Assembly: GCF_020731285.1 (NCBI RefSeq)
Contig: NZ_JAJFOW010000010.1
Coordinates: 1-64,000 of the forward strand
Source: Cohnella baijiui
Lineage (GTDB): Bacteria; Bacillota; Bacilli; Paenibacillales; Paenibacillaceae
Direction of reading: 5' to 3'
DNA: 64,000 nucleotides
The position numbers and the translations under genes were made by a program. The notes beneath the pieces are model-generated. The model saw nothing but the letters and a program-made list of their open reading frames with translations. It did not search any database and was not told where the DNA came from. Each line of letters opens with the position of its first letter. The stretch's first letter is position 1. Of this stretch, positions 52,970-62,195 are shown piece after piece.

Positions 52970-55675
52970 TCAGATGTCTGCGGCCGCAGGTTCCGGCGCC
53001 GATACCGGATAGGTGAAGCGATAGGTGCCCGATCCGACCGCAAGCCGGACCCCCTCGGGCGTGCCCTCGGCACGGAGGACGCCTTCGGCGTCGTCCGCGG
53101 GTCGGCCGCTCTCGGTCAGCGCCGCGAGACTGGCGCCGGGCAGCCAGACATCGGCCGTCGCGTTCGGCGGCACCGTCGCCTCGACCGTGCACACGCCGTC
53201 CTGCAGCGACCAGCCCGCCGCCGCGAGACCGTACGCGGACTCGTACGCGGCCCGGGCACGATCGATCGTCTCGCCGGCGAACCTCGGCCGGATGGCGAGA
53301 CGTCTGTAGCCAGCGCCATCCGGCCCGATGTCGAGACCGGCCACCTCGCGATAGAGCCAATCCCCGATTGCACCGTACGCGTAGTGATTATACGAGTTCA
53401 TGTCGTCGGACCAGAACGAGCCGTCCGGCTTGATGCCGTCCCAGTGCTCCCAGATCGTCGTCGCGCCTTTGGCGATCGAATACAGCCAGGACGGATAGCT
53501 GTCCTGCAGCAGAAGCTTGACGGCAGTCTCGTGGAAGCCGTGTTCCGACAACGCGAAGCATAGATAAGGCGTGCCCACGAATCCCGTCGTCAAATGGTAG
53601 TCTTGGTCGACGACCAGCTGGTTGAGGTCCCGGGCGATGCGCTCCCGCGCCGTTCCCTCCACGAGCCCGAAGGCGAGCGCGAGCACGTGCGCGGTCTGCG
53701 TAGGGGCGGCCAGGCGGCCGGAAGGCGTCACGAATTCCTCGCGGAAGGCGGAGACGATCCGGCCGTGCAGCTCCGCGTACCGACGCGCATCGTCCGCGCG
53801 TCCGAGCACGACCGCGGCGTCCCGGACGATCCGGGCCGAGAGGGCGAAGAACGCCGTGGCGATCAGATCGCGCGGCGTCGCGCCGACGTAGCTGTTCTCT
53901 TTGGCGTCGAGGCCGAGCCAGTCGCCGAAGTGGAAGCCGGTATTCCATAAATACGGGCGTTCCCCCTGCGCCTCGATGTAGCCGACCCACGCCTTCATGC
54001 TGTCGAATTGCTCGGCCAACAGCCGCTCGTCTTCGTAAGCCAGGTAGTTCGTCCACGGCACGACGACCGCCGCGTCTCCCCAGGCCGCAGAGGCATAGCC
54101 ATTCTCGTCCAGCACGTGCGGAACGACGAAGGGCACGCCCCCGTCCGCGCGCTGATCCGCCTTCAGATCGCGCAGCCATTTGGCGAAGAACGGCCCGACG
54201 TGATAGTTGAAGGCCGCCGTGCGGGCGAACACCTGCGCGTCTCCGGTCCACCCGAGCCGCTCGTCGCGCTGCGGGCAATCCGTCGGCAGATCGAGGAAGT
54301 TGCCCCGCTGCCCCCACGAGATGTTGCGCTGCAGCCGGTTCACTTGCTCGTTCGAGCATTCGAACGATCCGGCTTCCGGCATCGCCGAGTGGATCACTTC
54401 GCCGACGAACCGGTCGAGCGGCAGCTCGCGCTCCTGATTCGGATAGCCTTCGACTTTGATGTAACGGAAGCCCTGAAAAGTAAATCCGGCCGCGTATGTC
54501 TCGCGTTCCTCCCCTTTGGCGACGTAGCTCACCAGTTGCTTCGCTTTGCGTAGGTTCTTCGTATAGAAGTTGCCTTCCCGGTCGAGCACTTCGGCGTGCT
54601 GCAGTCGAATCTCCGTGCCGGCGGGGGCTTCCACGGAGAAGCGGACCCGGCCGACCATGTTCTGGCCCATATCCAGCACGGTCTCGCCCGCGGGCGTCCG
54701 GAGGAGCGCGACCGGCTTCAGCGTTTCCGTGACGCGAGTCGGCCAGTTTTCCTGCGCGACGAGCATGGACAGCGGCCGATCGAGCCGCACCGCGCCGCTC
54801 CAGTCCGCGTCTGCGAAGCCCGGTTCGCTCCAGCCCCGCTGCTCCAGGCGCGCATCGTATCGTTCGCCGTGATAAATCTCGGCGTATAGCAGCGGACCGG
54901 TCGATGCCTTCCAGCTATCGTCCGTGACAACGACCTGCTCCGAGCCGTCCTCGTAGACGACGTGCAGCTGCAACAGGACGGCCCGGCGGTCGCCGTAGAC
55001 GTGCCGCTGGTTTTCCCACGCCAGGTTGCCCTTGAACCAGCCGTCCGCGACGACGGCGCCTACCGCGTTGGCGCCCGGCCGCAGCAGGCTCGTCACGTCG
55101 TACGTCTGATAGGCGTGGCGCTTGTTGTAGCTCGTCCAGCCCGGCGCGAGCAGATCCTCGCCGACGCGCTCGCCGTTCGCGTGCAGCTCGTAAACGCCCG
55201 CCGCCGTCGCATAGATCCGGGCCGAACGGATGCCTTCCCGCAGCTCGAACGGCTTGCGCAGCAGAAAGGCGGGCTCCGCCAGCGGATCGATGCCCGCCGG
55301 ATCCGGCGTGATCCATGCCGCTCGCCACTCGCCGGGCTCCAGCAGCGCCGTTTCCCACCAGGCGGTCTCGCTCCAATCCGACTCTTCGCCGCGGTCGTCC
55401 CAAACCTTGACGCGCCAAACGTACCGGGTGCGGGAAACGAGCGACGGACCGTCGTAAACGACGTGGACGGAACGGTCGGACGGCGTCCGCTCCGTGTCCC
55501 ACAGCGGGGCGTCGAAGCCTCCGTCCGGTCCCGCGACCTGGATGCGGTACGCCTGCTGCATCGTCCCCCGGCGGCCGGATTCGAGCTTCCAGCTGAGACG
55601 CGGCTTGCGCGTATCCGTCCCGAGAGGATTCGTCCTGTACTCATTCGTGAGCGCCTTCACCTGCAATCGGCTCAT
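52970..55675 (-). CDS. GH78 alpha-L-rhamnosidase
   Basis: A 901-residue enzyme. The order is a fibronectin-like N-terminal domain, a carbohydrate-binding beta-sandwich (WTSYNKRHAYQTYDV), the (alpha/alpha)6 catalytic barrel, and a C-terminal beta domain. The catalytic acid lies in the QRDERLGWTGDAQ stretch near residue 477, and the second acid in TTIWEHWDG near 747. No signal peptide is present, so it acts on imported rhamnosides. The ATG at 55675 has AGGAGG ten bases upstream. It is divergent from an AraC gene. Confidence 0.93.
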   Translation of the reverse strand: MSRLQVKALTNEYRTNPLGTDTRKPRLSWKLESGRRGTMQQAYRIQVAGPDGGFDAPLWDTERTPSDRSVHVVYDGPSLVSRTRYVWRVKVWDDRGEESDWSETAWWETALLEPGEWRAAWITPDPAGIDPLAEPAFLLRKPFELREGIRSARIYATAAGVYELHANGERVGEDLLAPGWTSYNKRHAYQTYDVTSLLRPGANAVGAVVADGWFKGNLAWENQRHVYGDRRAVLLQLHVVYEDGSEQVVVTDDSWKASTGPLLYAEIYHGERYDARLEQRGWSEPGFADADWSGAVRLDRPLSMLVAQENWPTRVTETLKPVALLRTPAGETVLDMGQNMVGRVRFSVEAPAGTEIRLQHAEVLDREGNFYTKNLRKAKQLVSYVAKGEERETYAAGFTFQGFRYIKVEGYPNQERELPLDRFVGEVIHSAMPEAGSFECSNEQVNRLQRNISWGQRGNFLDLPTDCPQRDERLGWTGDAQVFARTAAFNYHVGPFFAKWLRDLKADQRADGGVPFVVPHVLDENGYASAAWGDAAVVVPWTNYLAYEDERLLAEQFDSMKAWVGYIEAQGERPYLWNTGFHFGDWLGLDAKENSYVGATPRDLIATAFFALSARIVRDAAVVLGRADDARRYAELHGRIVSAFREEFVTPSGRLAAPTQTAHVLALAFGLVEGTARERIARDLNQLVVDQDYHLTTGFVGTPYLCFALSEHGFHETAVKLLLQDSYPSWLYSIAKGATTIWEHWDGIKPDGSFWSDDMNSYNHYAYGAIGDWLYREVAGLDIGPDGAGYRRLAIRPRFAGETIDRARAAYESAYGLAAAGWSLQDGVCTVEATVPPNATADVWLPGASLAALTESGRPADDAEGVLRAEGTPEGVRLAVGSGTYRFTYPVSAPEPAAADI

Positions 55676-55798
55676 GCCGCCACAACCTCCTCTTGTGCAT
55701 CTTCGTCTTCCATCATAAGATGAAGCTGTTGCGAACATGAACGGCGATTCGGACTTTCATGCATGGCGATCCGGACATTTCGCGGGGGAGGGAGCAGC

Positions 55799-56668
55799 TT
55801 GACGATACGGCGGCCGATCGATCTGTTCAAGGGCGACGACCTGTTTTTCCACGATCTGCCCATTTACGTAAACCGGGCGGTCGAAAACTTCGAGGTGAAC
55901 GAGCACCGTCACGATTTTCTGGAAATTTGCTGCGTGGCCGAAGGCGCCGGCACCCATCACGCGGGAGACCGGTCGATGCCGGTCGCGCAAGGCGACGTCT
56001 TCTGGATCCCGGTCGGCGTCTCCCACGTGTTCCGTCCCGCCTCCGCGGCCAAAGGAAGAACGCTCATCGTCTACAACTGCGTCGTATCCGTCGATGCCGT
56101 GCGGCGGCTGCTCGACGCGTTCCCCGGCGGCGCGGTCTGCCTTCCTCTGCTGGCGCATGCCGAGCTAAGGCACTACCGGGACCTCGACGGAGAAGCCGGC
56201 CGGCTGTTCCGCAAGCTTCACCTCGCCTACGCTTCGCGCAGCGAGATCCGCGAGGCCTCCCTGCACGTCGGGCTGCTGGAGCTGCTGCTGCTGCTCTACC
56301 GTCTGGGCACGGAGGCTGCGTCCCCCGCCCCCGCGGCGCCCGCTGCCGGCGTGGAAGCCGTTCTCCGGCTGCTGCACGACAGGCCGGAGCGCCATCTGCC
56401 GCTGGCGGAAGCCGCGGCGCTGTGCGGCGTCGGCGAGCGGCAGTTCCGCCGGCTGTTCCGGCGGCAAACCGGCATGACGCTGACCGCCTACGCGCAGGAC
56501 GTGCGTATCGGCGAGGCATGCCGGCTACTGCGTACAAGCGACCGGGCCGTCGCGGACATCGCCGCCGCGGTAGGCTATCAGGATCTCCCGTTCTTTCACG
56601 CGTTGTTCAAAAAGAAAACCGGCCTCGCTCCCCGCGATTATCGGCGAAGAGCCGCAGCCGCCGAGTGA
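55799..56668 (+). CDS. AraC-family regulator beside the rhamnosidase
   Basis: A 289-residue regulator with a cupin-like N-terminus (NEHRHDFLEICCVAEGAGTHHAG, VAQGDVFWIPVGVSHVF) and C-terminal AraC domain (LAEAAALCGVGERQFRRLFRR; IAAAVGYQDLPFFHALFKK). GGGAGG lies seven bases before a TTG at 55799, which is chosen. An ATG at 55763 is in frame but has no ribosome site. It lies divergent from the GH78 gene and probably activates it in response to rhamnose. Confidence 0.83.
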   Translation: MTIRRPIDLFKGDDLFFHDLPIYVNRAVENFEVNEHRHDFLEICCVAEGAGTHHAGDRSMPVAQGDVFWIPVGVSHVFRPASAAKGRTLIVYNCVVSVDAVRRLLDAFPGGAVCLPLLAHAELRHYRDLDGEAGRLFRKLHLAYASRSEIREASLHVGLLELLLLLYRLGTEAASPAPAAPAAGVEAVLRLLHDRPERHLPLAEAAALCGVGERQFRRLFRRQTGMTLTAYAQDVRIGEACRLLRTSDRAVADIAAAVGYQDLPFFHALFKKKTGLAPRDYRRRAAAAE

Positions 56669-56800
56669 GCGGAAGCGAGCGGCCGGGATCAGATCCCGCC
56701 TCGCGGCAGACACCCTTGCCTTTGTCTAAGGGTAGGCGCACGCCAGCTCCCCCTCCGGACTACCACCGTTTCGATGTCGCCCATGCCGGGCGCACGCAAA

Positions 56801-56825
56801 AAGGAGCCGCCCGCAGCGGCTCCTT
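56801..56825. terminator. Bidirectional terminator between two AraC genes
   Basis: AAGGAGCCGC pairs with GCGGCTCCTT around CCGCA, flanked by AAA and TTTCATTTT. Confidence 0.8.
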
Positions 56826-56839
56826 TCATTTTCTGGCGA

Positions 56840-57751
56840 TTAACCCCGCATCCGTTCCCTGAACTCTTTGGGCGAGCGCTGGTTGTGCCGTTTGAACAGC
56901 TTGTAGAACTGCGCCATGTTCCAGATGCCGACCTCGAAGCTGATCTCCATGATGCTCAGCTCCGTCGTCAGCAGCAGGCGTTCGGCTTTTTTGATCCGGT
57001 TGTAGTTGACGTAGTCGACGAACGGGATGCCCATCGTCCGTTTGAACGTCTTAATGAAGTGATGGTAGCTCATGTTCAGCAGGGCACGGACATCGTCCAC
57101 GGAAATTTTTTCCCCCAGGTGCTGGTCGACGTAGTCGAGGACGGGGCGAAAGCGGCTGATCGCCGAGCCTTCCCCCGCCTGCAGCGTCTTGCGGGAGTCG
57201 CTGCGGAGCAGCAGGAGCAGCAGCCGCTTGATCGACGCACCGATCGCCATCTCGTACCCGGGTGCCTCCCGCTGCGACTCCTCGAAAATGTCGAGCACGA
57301 GCGAATACGCTACCCGCCGCGCCTCCGGCTGCTCGTCAAAAATATAGTTGAGCCGATCGAGCGGCTGGGTCAGCTCGGAGAACAGATTCAGGTAGGGCAT
57401 CATGCTCTGGTCGAAATGGCGCGGCAGGTCGACCTGGAACACGATGTACTGCAGCGGCTCCGGCGTCGCCTTGTGCGTGCGGTGCGGGCGGGAAGCGCCC
57501 AGCACCATCACGTCTCCCGGTCCGAGCGTCCGCAGCCCCTGCATCGTCTGCACGGTCAGATGGCCGGTTACGATCGCCAGGAACTCCACTTCTTTATGGT
57601 AATGCCAGTTCCAGATCTCGCCGTGGCCGCAATCCGGCGCGTCCGAAGCCAGCTCCCAAATTTTATGGAACAGCAGCGGATGCTGGTACACGACCTCTTC
57701 GTTCACGGCATCCGCATGCGTGTCGGCGATCGCCGTCTGCTGTCGCGTCAT
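56840..57751 (-). CDS. AraC-family regulator beside ThuA
   Basis: A 303-residue regulator: cupin N-terminus (WNWHYHKEVEFLAIVTGHLTVQTMQG, LGPGDVMVLGASRPHR) and C-terminal AraC domain (VRALLNMSYHHFIKTFKR; ISFEVGIWNMAQFYKLFKRHN). GAAAGGGGGG precedes the ATG. It is divergent from the ThuA gene across 137 bp and is its likely regulator. Confidence 0.87.
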   Translation of the reverse strand: MTRQQTAIADTHADAVNEEVVYQHPLLFHKIWELASDAPDCGHGEIWNWHYHKEVEFLAIVTGHLTVQTMQGLRTLGPGDVMVLGASRPHRTHKATPEPLQYIVFQVDLPRHFDQSMMPYLNLFSELTQPLDRLNYIFDEQPEARRVAYSLVLDIFEESQREAPGYEMAIGASIKRLLLLLLRSDSRKTLQAGEGSAISRFRPVLDYVDQHLGEKISVDDVRALLNMSYHHFIKTFKRTMGIPFVDYVNYNRIKKAERLLLTTELSIMEISFEVGIWNMAQFYKLFKRHNQRSPKEFRERMRG

Positions 57752-57888
57752 CGCGATTCCCCCCTTTCGGACAATAGCAGTATACCACTTTTGAATATAA
57801 AAGGATTAAGATTCGGCATATTCGCAAGCGGCAGGTTTGCCTATACTAAGGACAGGAAAGCATATTCATCGCCAGGAGGAATCGAACG

Positions 57889-58623
57889 ATGACACAACGC
57901 TTGCGAGTTACGGTATGGAACGAAAACCGCCACGAAAAGACGAACGAGAAAGTTCGCGACGTCTATCCGAACGGCATCCACGCCGCGATCGGCGAAGGAT
58001 TGGGAACGAACGACTTTGAAGTCGCTTATGCGACGTTGGACGATGCCGAGCACGGTCTGACCGAAGCGCGTCTGAACGAGACGGACGTACTCTTCTGGTG
58101 GGGCCACATGGCACACGGCGAAGTGAGCGACGAGATCGTCGAGCGCGTGCATCAGCGCGTGCTGAAGGGCATGGGCCTCATCGTGCTCCATTCGGGCCAC
58201 TTCTCCAAAATTTTCAAAAAGCTGATGGGCACCTCTTGCGACCTGAAATGGCGCGAAGCCGACGAGAAGGAGCGTCTGTGGGTCGTCTCCCCGGGCCATC
58301 CGATCGTCGAGGGCATCGGCGAGTACATCGAACTCGAGGCGGAGGAAATGTACGGCGAGCACTTCGACATCCCGCAGCCGGACGAGCTGGTGCTCGTGAG
58401 CTGGTTCGAAGGCGGCGAAGTGTTCCGCAGCGGCTGCACGTTCTCCCGCGGCCAGGGCAAAATCTTCTACTTCCGTCCCGGCCACGAAACGTACCCGACG
58501 TACTTCAATCCGCAAGTCCGCCGCATTCTCGCGAACGCCGCGAAGTGGGCCGCGCCGTCCACGCGCGACTACCCGAAATACGGCAACGCCAAGCCGTTGG
58601 AATCCATCAAGGCCAAAGGCTAA
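57889..58623 (+). CDS. ThuA-domain protein
   Basis: A 244-residue protein of the trehalose-utilisation family: [26 protein letters not shown] start, [31 protein letters not shown] elbow, and the late [21 protein letters not shown] segment. AGGAGG precedes the ATG. The last 31 bp, with the stop, are repeated right after the gene (58624-58654) with four changes. Confidence 0.87.
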   Translation: MTQRLRVTVWNENRHEKTNEKVRDVYPNGIHAAIGEGLGTNDFEVAYATLDDAEHGLTEARLNETDVLFWWGHMAHGEVSDEIVERVHQRVLKGMGLIVLHSGHFSKIFKKLMGTSCDLKWREADEKERLWVVSPGHPIVEGIGEYIELEAEEMYGEHFDIPQPDELVLVSWFEGGEVFRSGCTFSRGQGKIFYFRPGHETYPTYFNPQVRRILANAAKWAAPSTRDYPKYGNAKPLESIKAKG

Positions 58624-58654
58624 GCCGCTGGAAAACATCAAGGCCACAGGCTAA
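58593..58654 (+). repeat. 31-bp tandem duplication across the ThuA stop
   Basis: 58593-58623 and 58624-58654 are near-identical 31-bp copies, each ending CATCAAGGCCA(A/C)AGGCTAA. Since 31 is not a multiple of three, the second copy is out of frame and silent. Confidence 0.8.
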
Positions 58655-58675
58655 ACGCTTGCGCTTGCGTGATCG

Positions 58676-58709
58676 AGCCGCCCCGTCCGAAGGACGCGGG
58701 CGGCTTTTT
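58676..58709 (+). terminator. Terminator after ThuA
   Basis: AGCCGCCC and CGTCC pair with GGACG and GGGCGGCT, followed by TTTTT. Confidence 0.85.
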
Positions 58710-58926
58710 GGCGTGCGCGGGCGGAGGTGGAGCTGCCTTGCAGGAGGCAAGGCGGCGCAGTTGGAGCGTTTTGCTCCAACTGGCGTGGGCGCGGGGCGCT
58801 CGGCGGCGAAGTTGGGTAAGCTTCAAATAGCCCCCACCTTGTTGGAAGGTGAGGGTTATTTGACGCTTACGTTTTGTCCATGAGTTCTCATAACCTCCGC
58901 ATTGATTCCCTTGATCATCTGAGTAC
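58710..58926. other. Gene-free stretch with two further hairpins
   Basis: AGTTGGAGC pairs with GCTCCAACT (58759-58781). A 17-bp imperfect stem lies at 58824-58862 (CAAATA...CACCTT with AAGGTG...TATTTG). No gene is seen. Confidence 0.55.
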
Positions 58927-59184
58927 GTGAAACCAAACGGACGACTGGTGACTATCGCCGGCCAACCGAATGGAAAGCGGGTAAAAGAGCAGGGCATTAC
59001 GGCCATTTCATCAATTGGATCTCCAAGCACGGACCAGCTAGGGACTATCGCTAAGTGGGTCTCGGAAGGGAAAGTAAATGTTAAGATTACAGTAACTTTC
59101 CCAATGAAACTAGAAGGCGTGCGAATGCGCATGGGCTGAGCGAAACGGGGCACGCAAGGGGGAAAATCATCGTTAAGGCAGGAT
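58927..59184 (+). pseudogene. C-terminal fragment of a quinone-reductase/zinc-type alcohol dehydrogenase
   Basis: KPNGRLVTIAGQPNGKRVKEQGITA and LGTIAKWVSEGKVNVKITVTFPM match the end of medium-chain dehydrogenases. A frameshift then moves the rest to another frame, which reads ANAHGLSETGHARGKIIVKAG, the usual C-terminus. The N-terminal two thirds are gone. Confidence 0.72.
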
Positions 59185-59428
59185 CACGAAAGGATGTCGG
59201 CAAGAAGGACTCAAGTGCACGCGCGAGTCCCATTCTGTCATTTCTACTATAATTAACAATCGATTAACCATAATTGCTCTTGCGTATACGGGCTGCGAAA
59301 ATAGTGTAAGGAGTATAAATCCACCTACATCAAGCCTCATACCGCAGGCCAGTGTCAAACTTCATTCAATCCGTCCCCTTAGTTATACATAGTGAGCCGG
59401 GGATTGCCGTCGTTCGCCCTCCAAAGCA

Positions 59429-60409
59429 CTATCGTCGAGCAGATGGTTCCTGATAGCTTTGCAAGCCGGCGTCGCGCAAAGTTCTTCCGACATAGCCCAA
59501 CTCTCGACGTGCAGCGGCATCGTTGACAGTGAACTCACGCCCGATCATGCGTATCATCGAGCGTGAGATCGGCGGATCGCCGTCTTTCCGCGTAACGGCC
59601 CATATCGTGTCGAGCAGCCGGCCAATGGCAGAGGCAAGCCAGTAGGGCATCGAACGCAGCTTATCGATGGACAGGCCCTGCAAGTTCGCGAGCGAGGCGA
59701 CGAACTCTCGGAAAGTCTGCCCTTCCTGGTCTTTGATGAAGAAGGCATGACCGCCTTCTCCGCGTTCAAGAGCGCATTGTATGGCTTCGACCACATTGTC
59801 CACGTGGCAGGTTGCAAAAGCGTAGTCGCCGCGGTTGATGAAGGCGAACTGTCCAGATCTGACTGCTTCGGGAAGTGCTCGACTAAACGGATCACCAGGC
59901 CCCCAGATAGCCGGTGGGCGGAGCGCGACGGTGCGAAAGCCGGGTTTGTTGGCTGCCAGAACCAATGGCTCGGCCCGTGCCTTGCTCGCCAGGTAGGCGG
60001 AGAAGTGGTTCGGGAAAGCTGGCGCGCTTTCATCGGCGTCGCGGATGGGCGTACCGCCATTATCCATGAGGATCCCCGCCGCGCTGATGTAGACGAATGT
60101 CTTCGCACCGGCGGACTCAGCTGCCTTCAACAAGGCTACGGTGCCATCGACGTTGGTACGGAAGAAGGGTTCGCGAGGCCCTGAGAAGCGGAACAGGGCG
60201 GCTGCGTGCACAACCGCATCAATCACCGGCAATAAGAGTGGCGTGTTGCTTTCGAGATCGGCATCGACTGGCGTCGCACCCATGGACTTGAGTTTGGCGT
60301 GAGATGATGTGGAGCGTGTAAGAGCGAAAATCTCGTGACCGTCCTCCCCGAGCTTCGCGATCAGGCGGCCGCCGAGCAGACCGGTGCCTCCCGTGACGAG
60401 AATTTTCAT
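59429..60409 (-). CDS. NAD-dependent epimerase/dehydratase family protein
   Basis: A 326-residue extended SDR. The nucleotide loop is TGGTGLLGGRLI, the active-site region includes FVYISAAG and YLASKARAE (YxxxK), and PPAIWGPGD follows. The substrate is unknown. Its start overlaps the TetR stop as ATGA, so the two form an operon whose style differs from the neighbours; acquisition by transfer is likely. Confidence 0.82.
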   Translation of the reverse strand: MKILVTGGTGLLGGRLIAKLGEDGHEIFALTRSTSSHAKLKSMGATPVDADLESNTPLLLPVIDAVVHAAALFRFSGPREPFFRTNVDGTVALLKAAESAGAKTFVYISAAGILMDNGGTPIRDADESAPAFPNHFSAYLASKARAEPLVLAANKPGFRTVALRPPAIWGPGDPFSRALPEAVRSGQFAFINRGDYAFATCHVDNVVEAIQCALERGEGGHAFFIKDQEGQTFREFVASLANLQGLSIDKLRSMPYWLASAIGRLLDTIWAVTRKDGDPPISRSMIRMIGREFTVNDAAARRELGYVGRTLRDAGLQSYQEPSARR

Positions 60410-60981
60410 TGTGTTCGTCCTTTCTGTTCGGGATTTAGGATGGACCGTATGGCGCCCTCGCGGATTTGCTCCAGGACCTCAGAAGTGGGTGGCGCCACCT
60501 TGCGTAGCCGAGCTGTGACGTGAAGTAGGGATGCAGCATTCGCAGACGCCCACATGAGATCGGCAGCCACCTCCACCGTCGGCCTGAGCCGGCCCTCAGC
60601 GGCGATGGCCGCGATGCGTTGGATCAGGAGCGCAAAGGCCTGCTCGGCGGCGGGAATTTCAGCGTCGTCGAGAACGCGGCTCATCATCACCGCGTAGAGC
60701 CGTGGACGAGCCGCCGCGAAGCGCACGTAATCGTCCCAGCCCTCGCGTAGCGCCATCACCGGATCGGAGGATTGGGTGGCAGTCCTTTTGCTTTCGAGAA
60801 ACTGTGTAAATGCTTCCGTAATGGCGGCGCTCAGAAGCCCGTCGGCGCTGCCGAAGTGATGGTACAGCGTCGGTGCGGTCACCTTCGCAATTGCGCAGAC
60901 GGAGCGTGTCGAGAACTGTGCCTCGCCCTCTTCCTCGAGAACTTGTAAAGCCGCATTGAGCAGCGTGTCGTGTGTATTCAT
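60406..60981 (-). CDS. TetR-family regulator, probably leaderless
   Basis: A 191-residue regulator with an N-terminal helix-turn-helix (ARG-type CAIAKVTAPTLYHHFGSADGLLSAAI). No ribosome site precedes the ATG. A -10 TATATT lies 6 bases before it, so the mRNA probably starts at or next to the ATG. It likely represses itself and the SDR through twin palindromes at 60985-61034. Confidence 0.83.
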   Translation of the reverse strand: MNTHDTLLNAALQVLEEEGEAQFSTRSVCAIAKVTAPTLYHHFGSADGLLSAAITEAFTQFLESKRTATQSSDPVMALREGWDDYVRFAAARPRLYAVMMSRVLDDAEIPAAEQAFALLIQRIAAIAAEGRLRPTVEVAADLMWASANAASLLHVTARLRKVAPPTSEVLEQIREGAIRSILNPEQKGRTQ

Positions 60982-60984
60982 GTG

Positions 60985-61034
60985 ACCAATATAGCACAGC
61001 TATATTGGTTCGTCTATAGCGATGCTATATTGGT
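60985..61034 (-). promoter_or_regulatory. Promoter and twin operators of the TetR-SDR pair
   Basis: A perfect inverted repeat ACCAATATAGC-3-GCTATATTGGT spans 60985-61009. A second, shorter copy (TATAGC-3-GCTATATTGGT, 61015-61034) is centred about 25 bp away. On the minus strand, -35 TAGACG and -10 TATATT are 17 bp apart within the operators. Confidence 0.85.
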
Positions 61035-61334
61035 GCCGATACCCTCCTGACATCCGATAAAACCCCAGTTCCCGACGCGACTGCATCCGTTTCCCGCACG
61101 GACGCTGAAAATTCCTCTAGTAGATTGATCCAAAAGTAATGTAACTATATTCCGGTTGTTGCTTTTCCGTTAGGTTACAAAAGGGATGCCAAAGTCATCA
61201 TAAAAAACCGCCTAACAGCGCGGTCGTGGAGTCATCTCGTTCGTTCAAGCTGGCGGATTTCCGCCTCAACCTGAATTCGGTGCTTGACCAACGGGTTAGC
61301 CTCGAACGAGTGATCGGTTTGGAACATGGCTACG

Positions 61335-61518
61335 CTAACGGTTGTGATAGCGCTTAAACGGCCCAAAAAATGGAGGTTTCTTTTCTAACGGCTGTATGCG
61401 CGCTTATTTGGACGAAACAGCCCTTCTGTCTACGAAAAAACGGGAAATAGGATCGCTGGCACCCGCTACATTTTGCAAACCCCATTTTTACCCAAATAGC
61501 GTCGCTCGCAACCGTTAG
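61335..61518. repeat. Three 27-bp repeats starting CTAACGG
   Basis: Copies at 61335-61361 and 61385-61411 are 50 bp apart; a third lies inverted at 61492-61518. All share CTAACGG(T/C)TG then GCGCTTA or GCTATTTGG. Confidence 0.7.
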
Positions 61519-61649
61519 AATTTTCGCCCGCTTTTACGCACTCCCATCTACTCCTCTGGTCAAGCATCGATATCGGTTTTGAGCTGGATTTCCGGTTAAT
61601 CCCCGGGTTGGGGCTTAAGTACGTTATTTCAGGATCTTCCTACTAGATT

Positions 61650-61891
61650 CAGATGGTTATGGCAAACACAAAGTGCTCATTTTTGTCGAGCGCTCCCGCC
61701 ATCGAAGTCTGGCACAGTATGGCATGCCGAAGGTGGTTGGCCCGTAGAAGCGACGTTCTCTATGCGGCATGCTGGTGGCCGACATCTTCCTGCAGCGGTG
61801 AAATAATCGTTGCCACGATTTTCCCACCTATACCGTGAATGGATTCGATAATCTGATACTCTTCAATCTCAACAGCGAGTGCAGCTATCTC
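61650..61891 (-). pseudogene. IS110-family transposase remnant
   Basis: On the minus strand the frame reads EIAALAVEIEEYQIIESIHGIGGKIVATIIS, which matches the Transposase_20 region (SIPGIG...AATIISEI). Downstream, after a stop, LLRANHLRHAI resembles the later KRGSxxLRHAL motif. It lacks both termini and has in-frame stops. Confidence 0.65.
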
Positions 61892-62109
61892 ACTTCGATG
61901 GCGGATAGATGCTCTTTTTTATTGAAGAAGCATCTGACCGATCACCGCCCAAGCCCCGCCGCCCTCTCCATCCCCCTGTCCGTACATTCCCACCTCTACG
62001 CCGCCCCCGGCGCCTCCTCCCGCCTCGCAGCCTCCCTTCTCCCCTCTCACAGCCGGAGCCGATACCGCTCCCGGCCAAAGGCGACTTTGTGAACCCTGGT
62101 CCGGAATAC

Positions 62110-62137
62110 GTGAAACCGGCGCCCGACTCCTGTAAAA
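62110..62137 (+). promoter_or_regulatory. Possible promoter of mqnB-mqnD
   Basis: GTGAAA and TAAAAT are 16 bp apart, about 60 bp before the mqnB ATG. Confidence 0.4.
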
Positions 62138-62195
62138 TGGAGGGGATGCCTCCGTTGCGAGACATGCGGACGAACGACGGAAGGGAGCAGAACGG

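Larger units (their letters stand above)
61035..62195. other. 1.1-kb decayed region
   Basis: No intact gene is seen. It holds three 27-bp repeats, an IS110 transposase remnant on the minus strand, and a C-rich stretch (61940-62060) with no recognisable feature. Base composition is lower in GC than the neighbouring genes up to about 61900. Confidence 0.6.

Noticed and set aside
59173..59428. A short lipoprotein gene (frame with an ALAYTGC-like segment)
   Set aside because: There is no start codon or ribosome site in frame, and the minus-strand frame over the same DNA is equally unconvincing.
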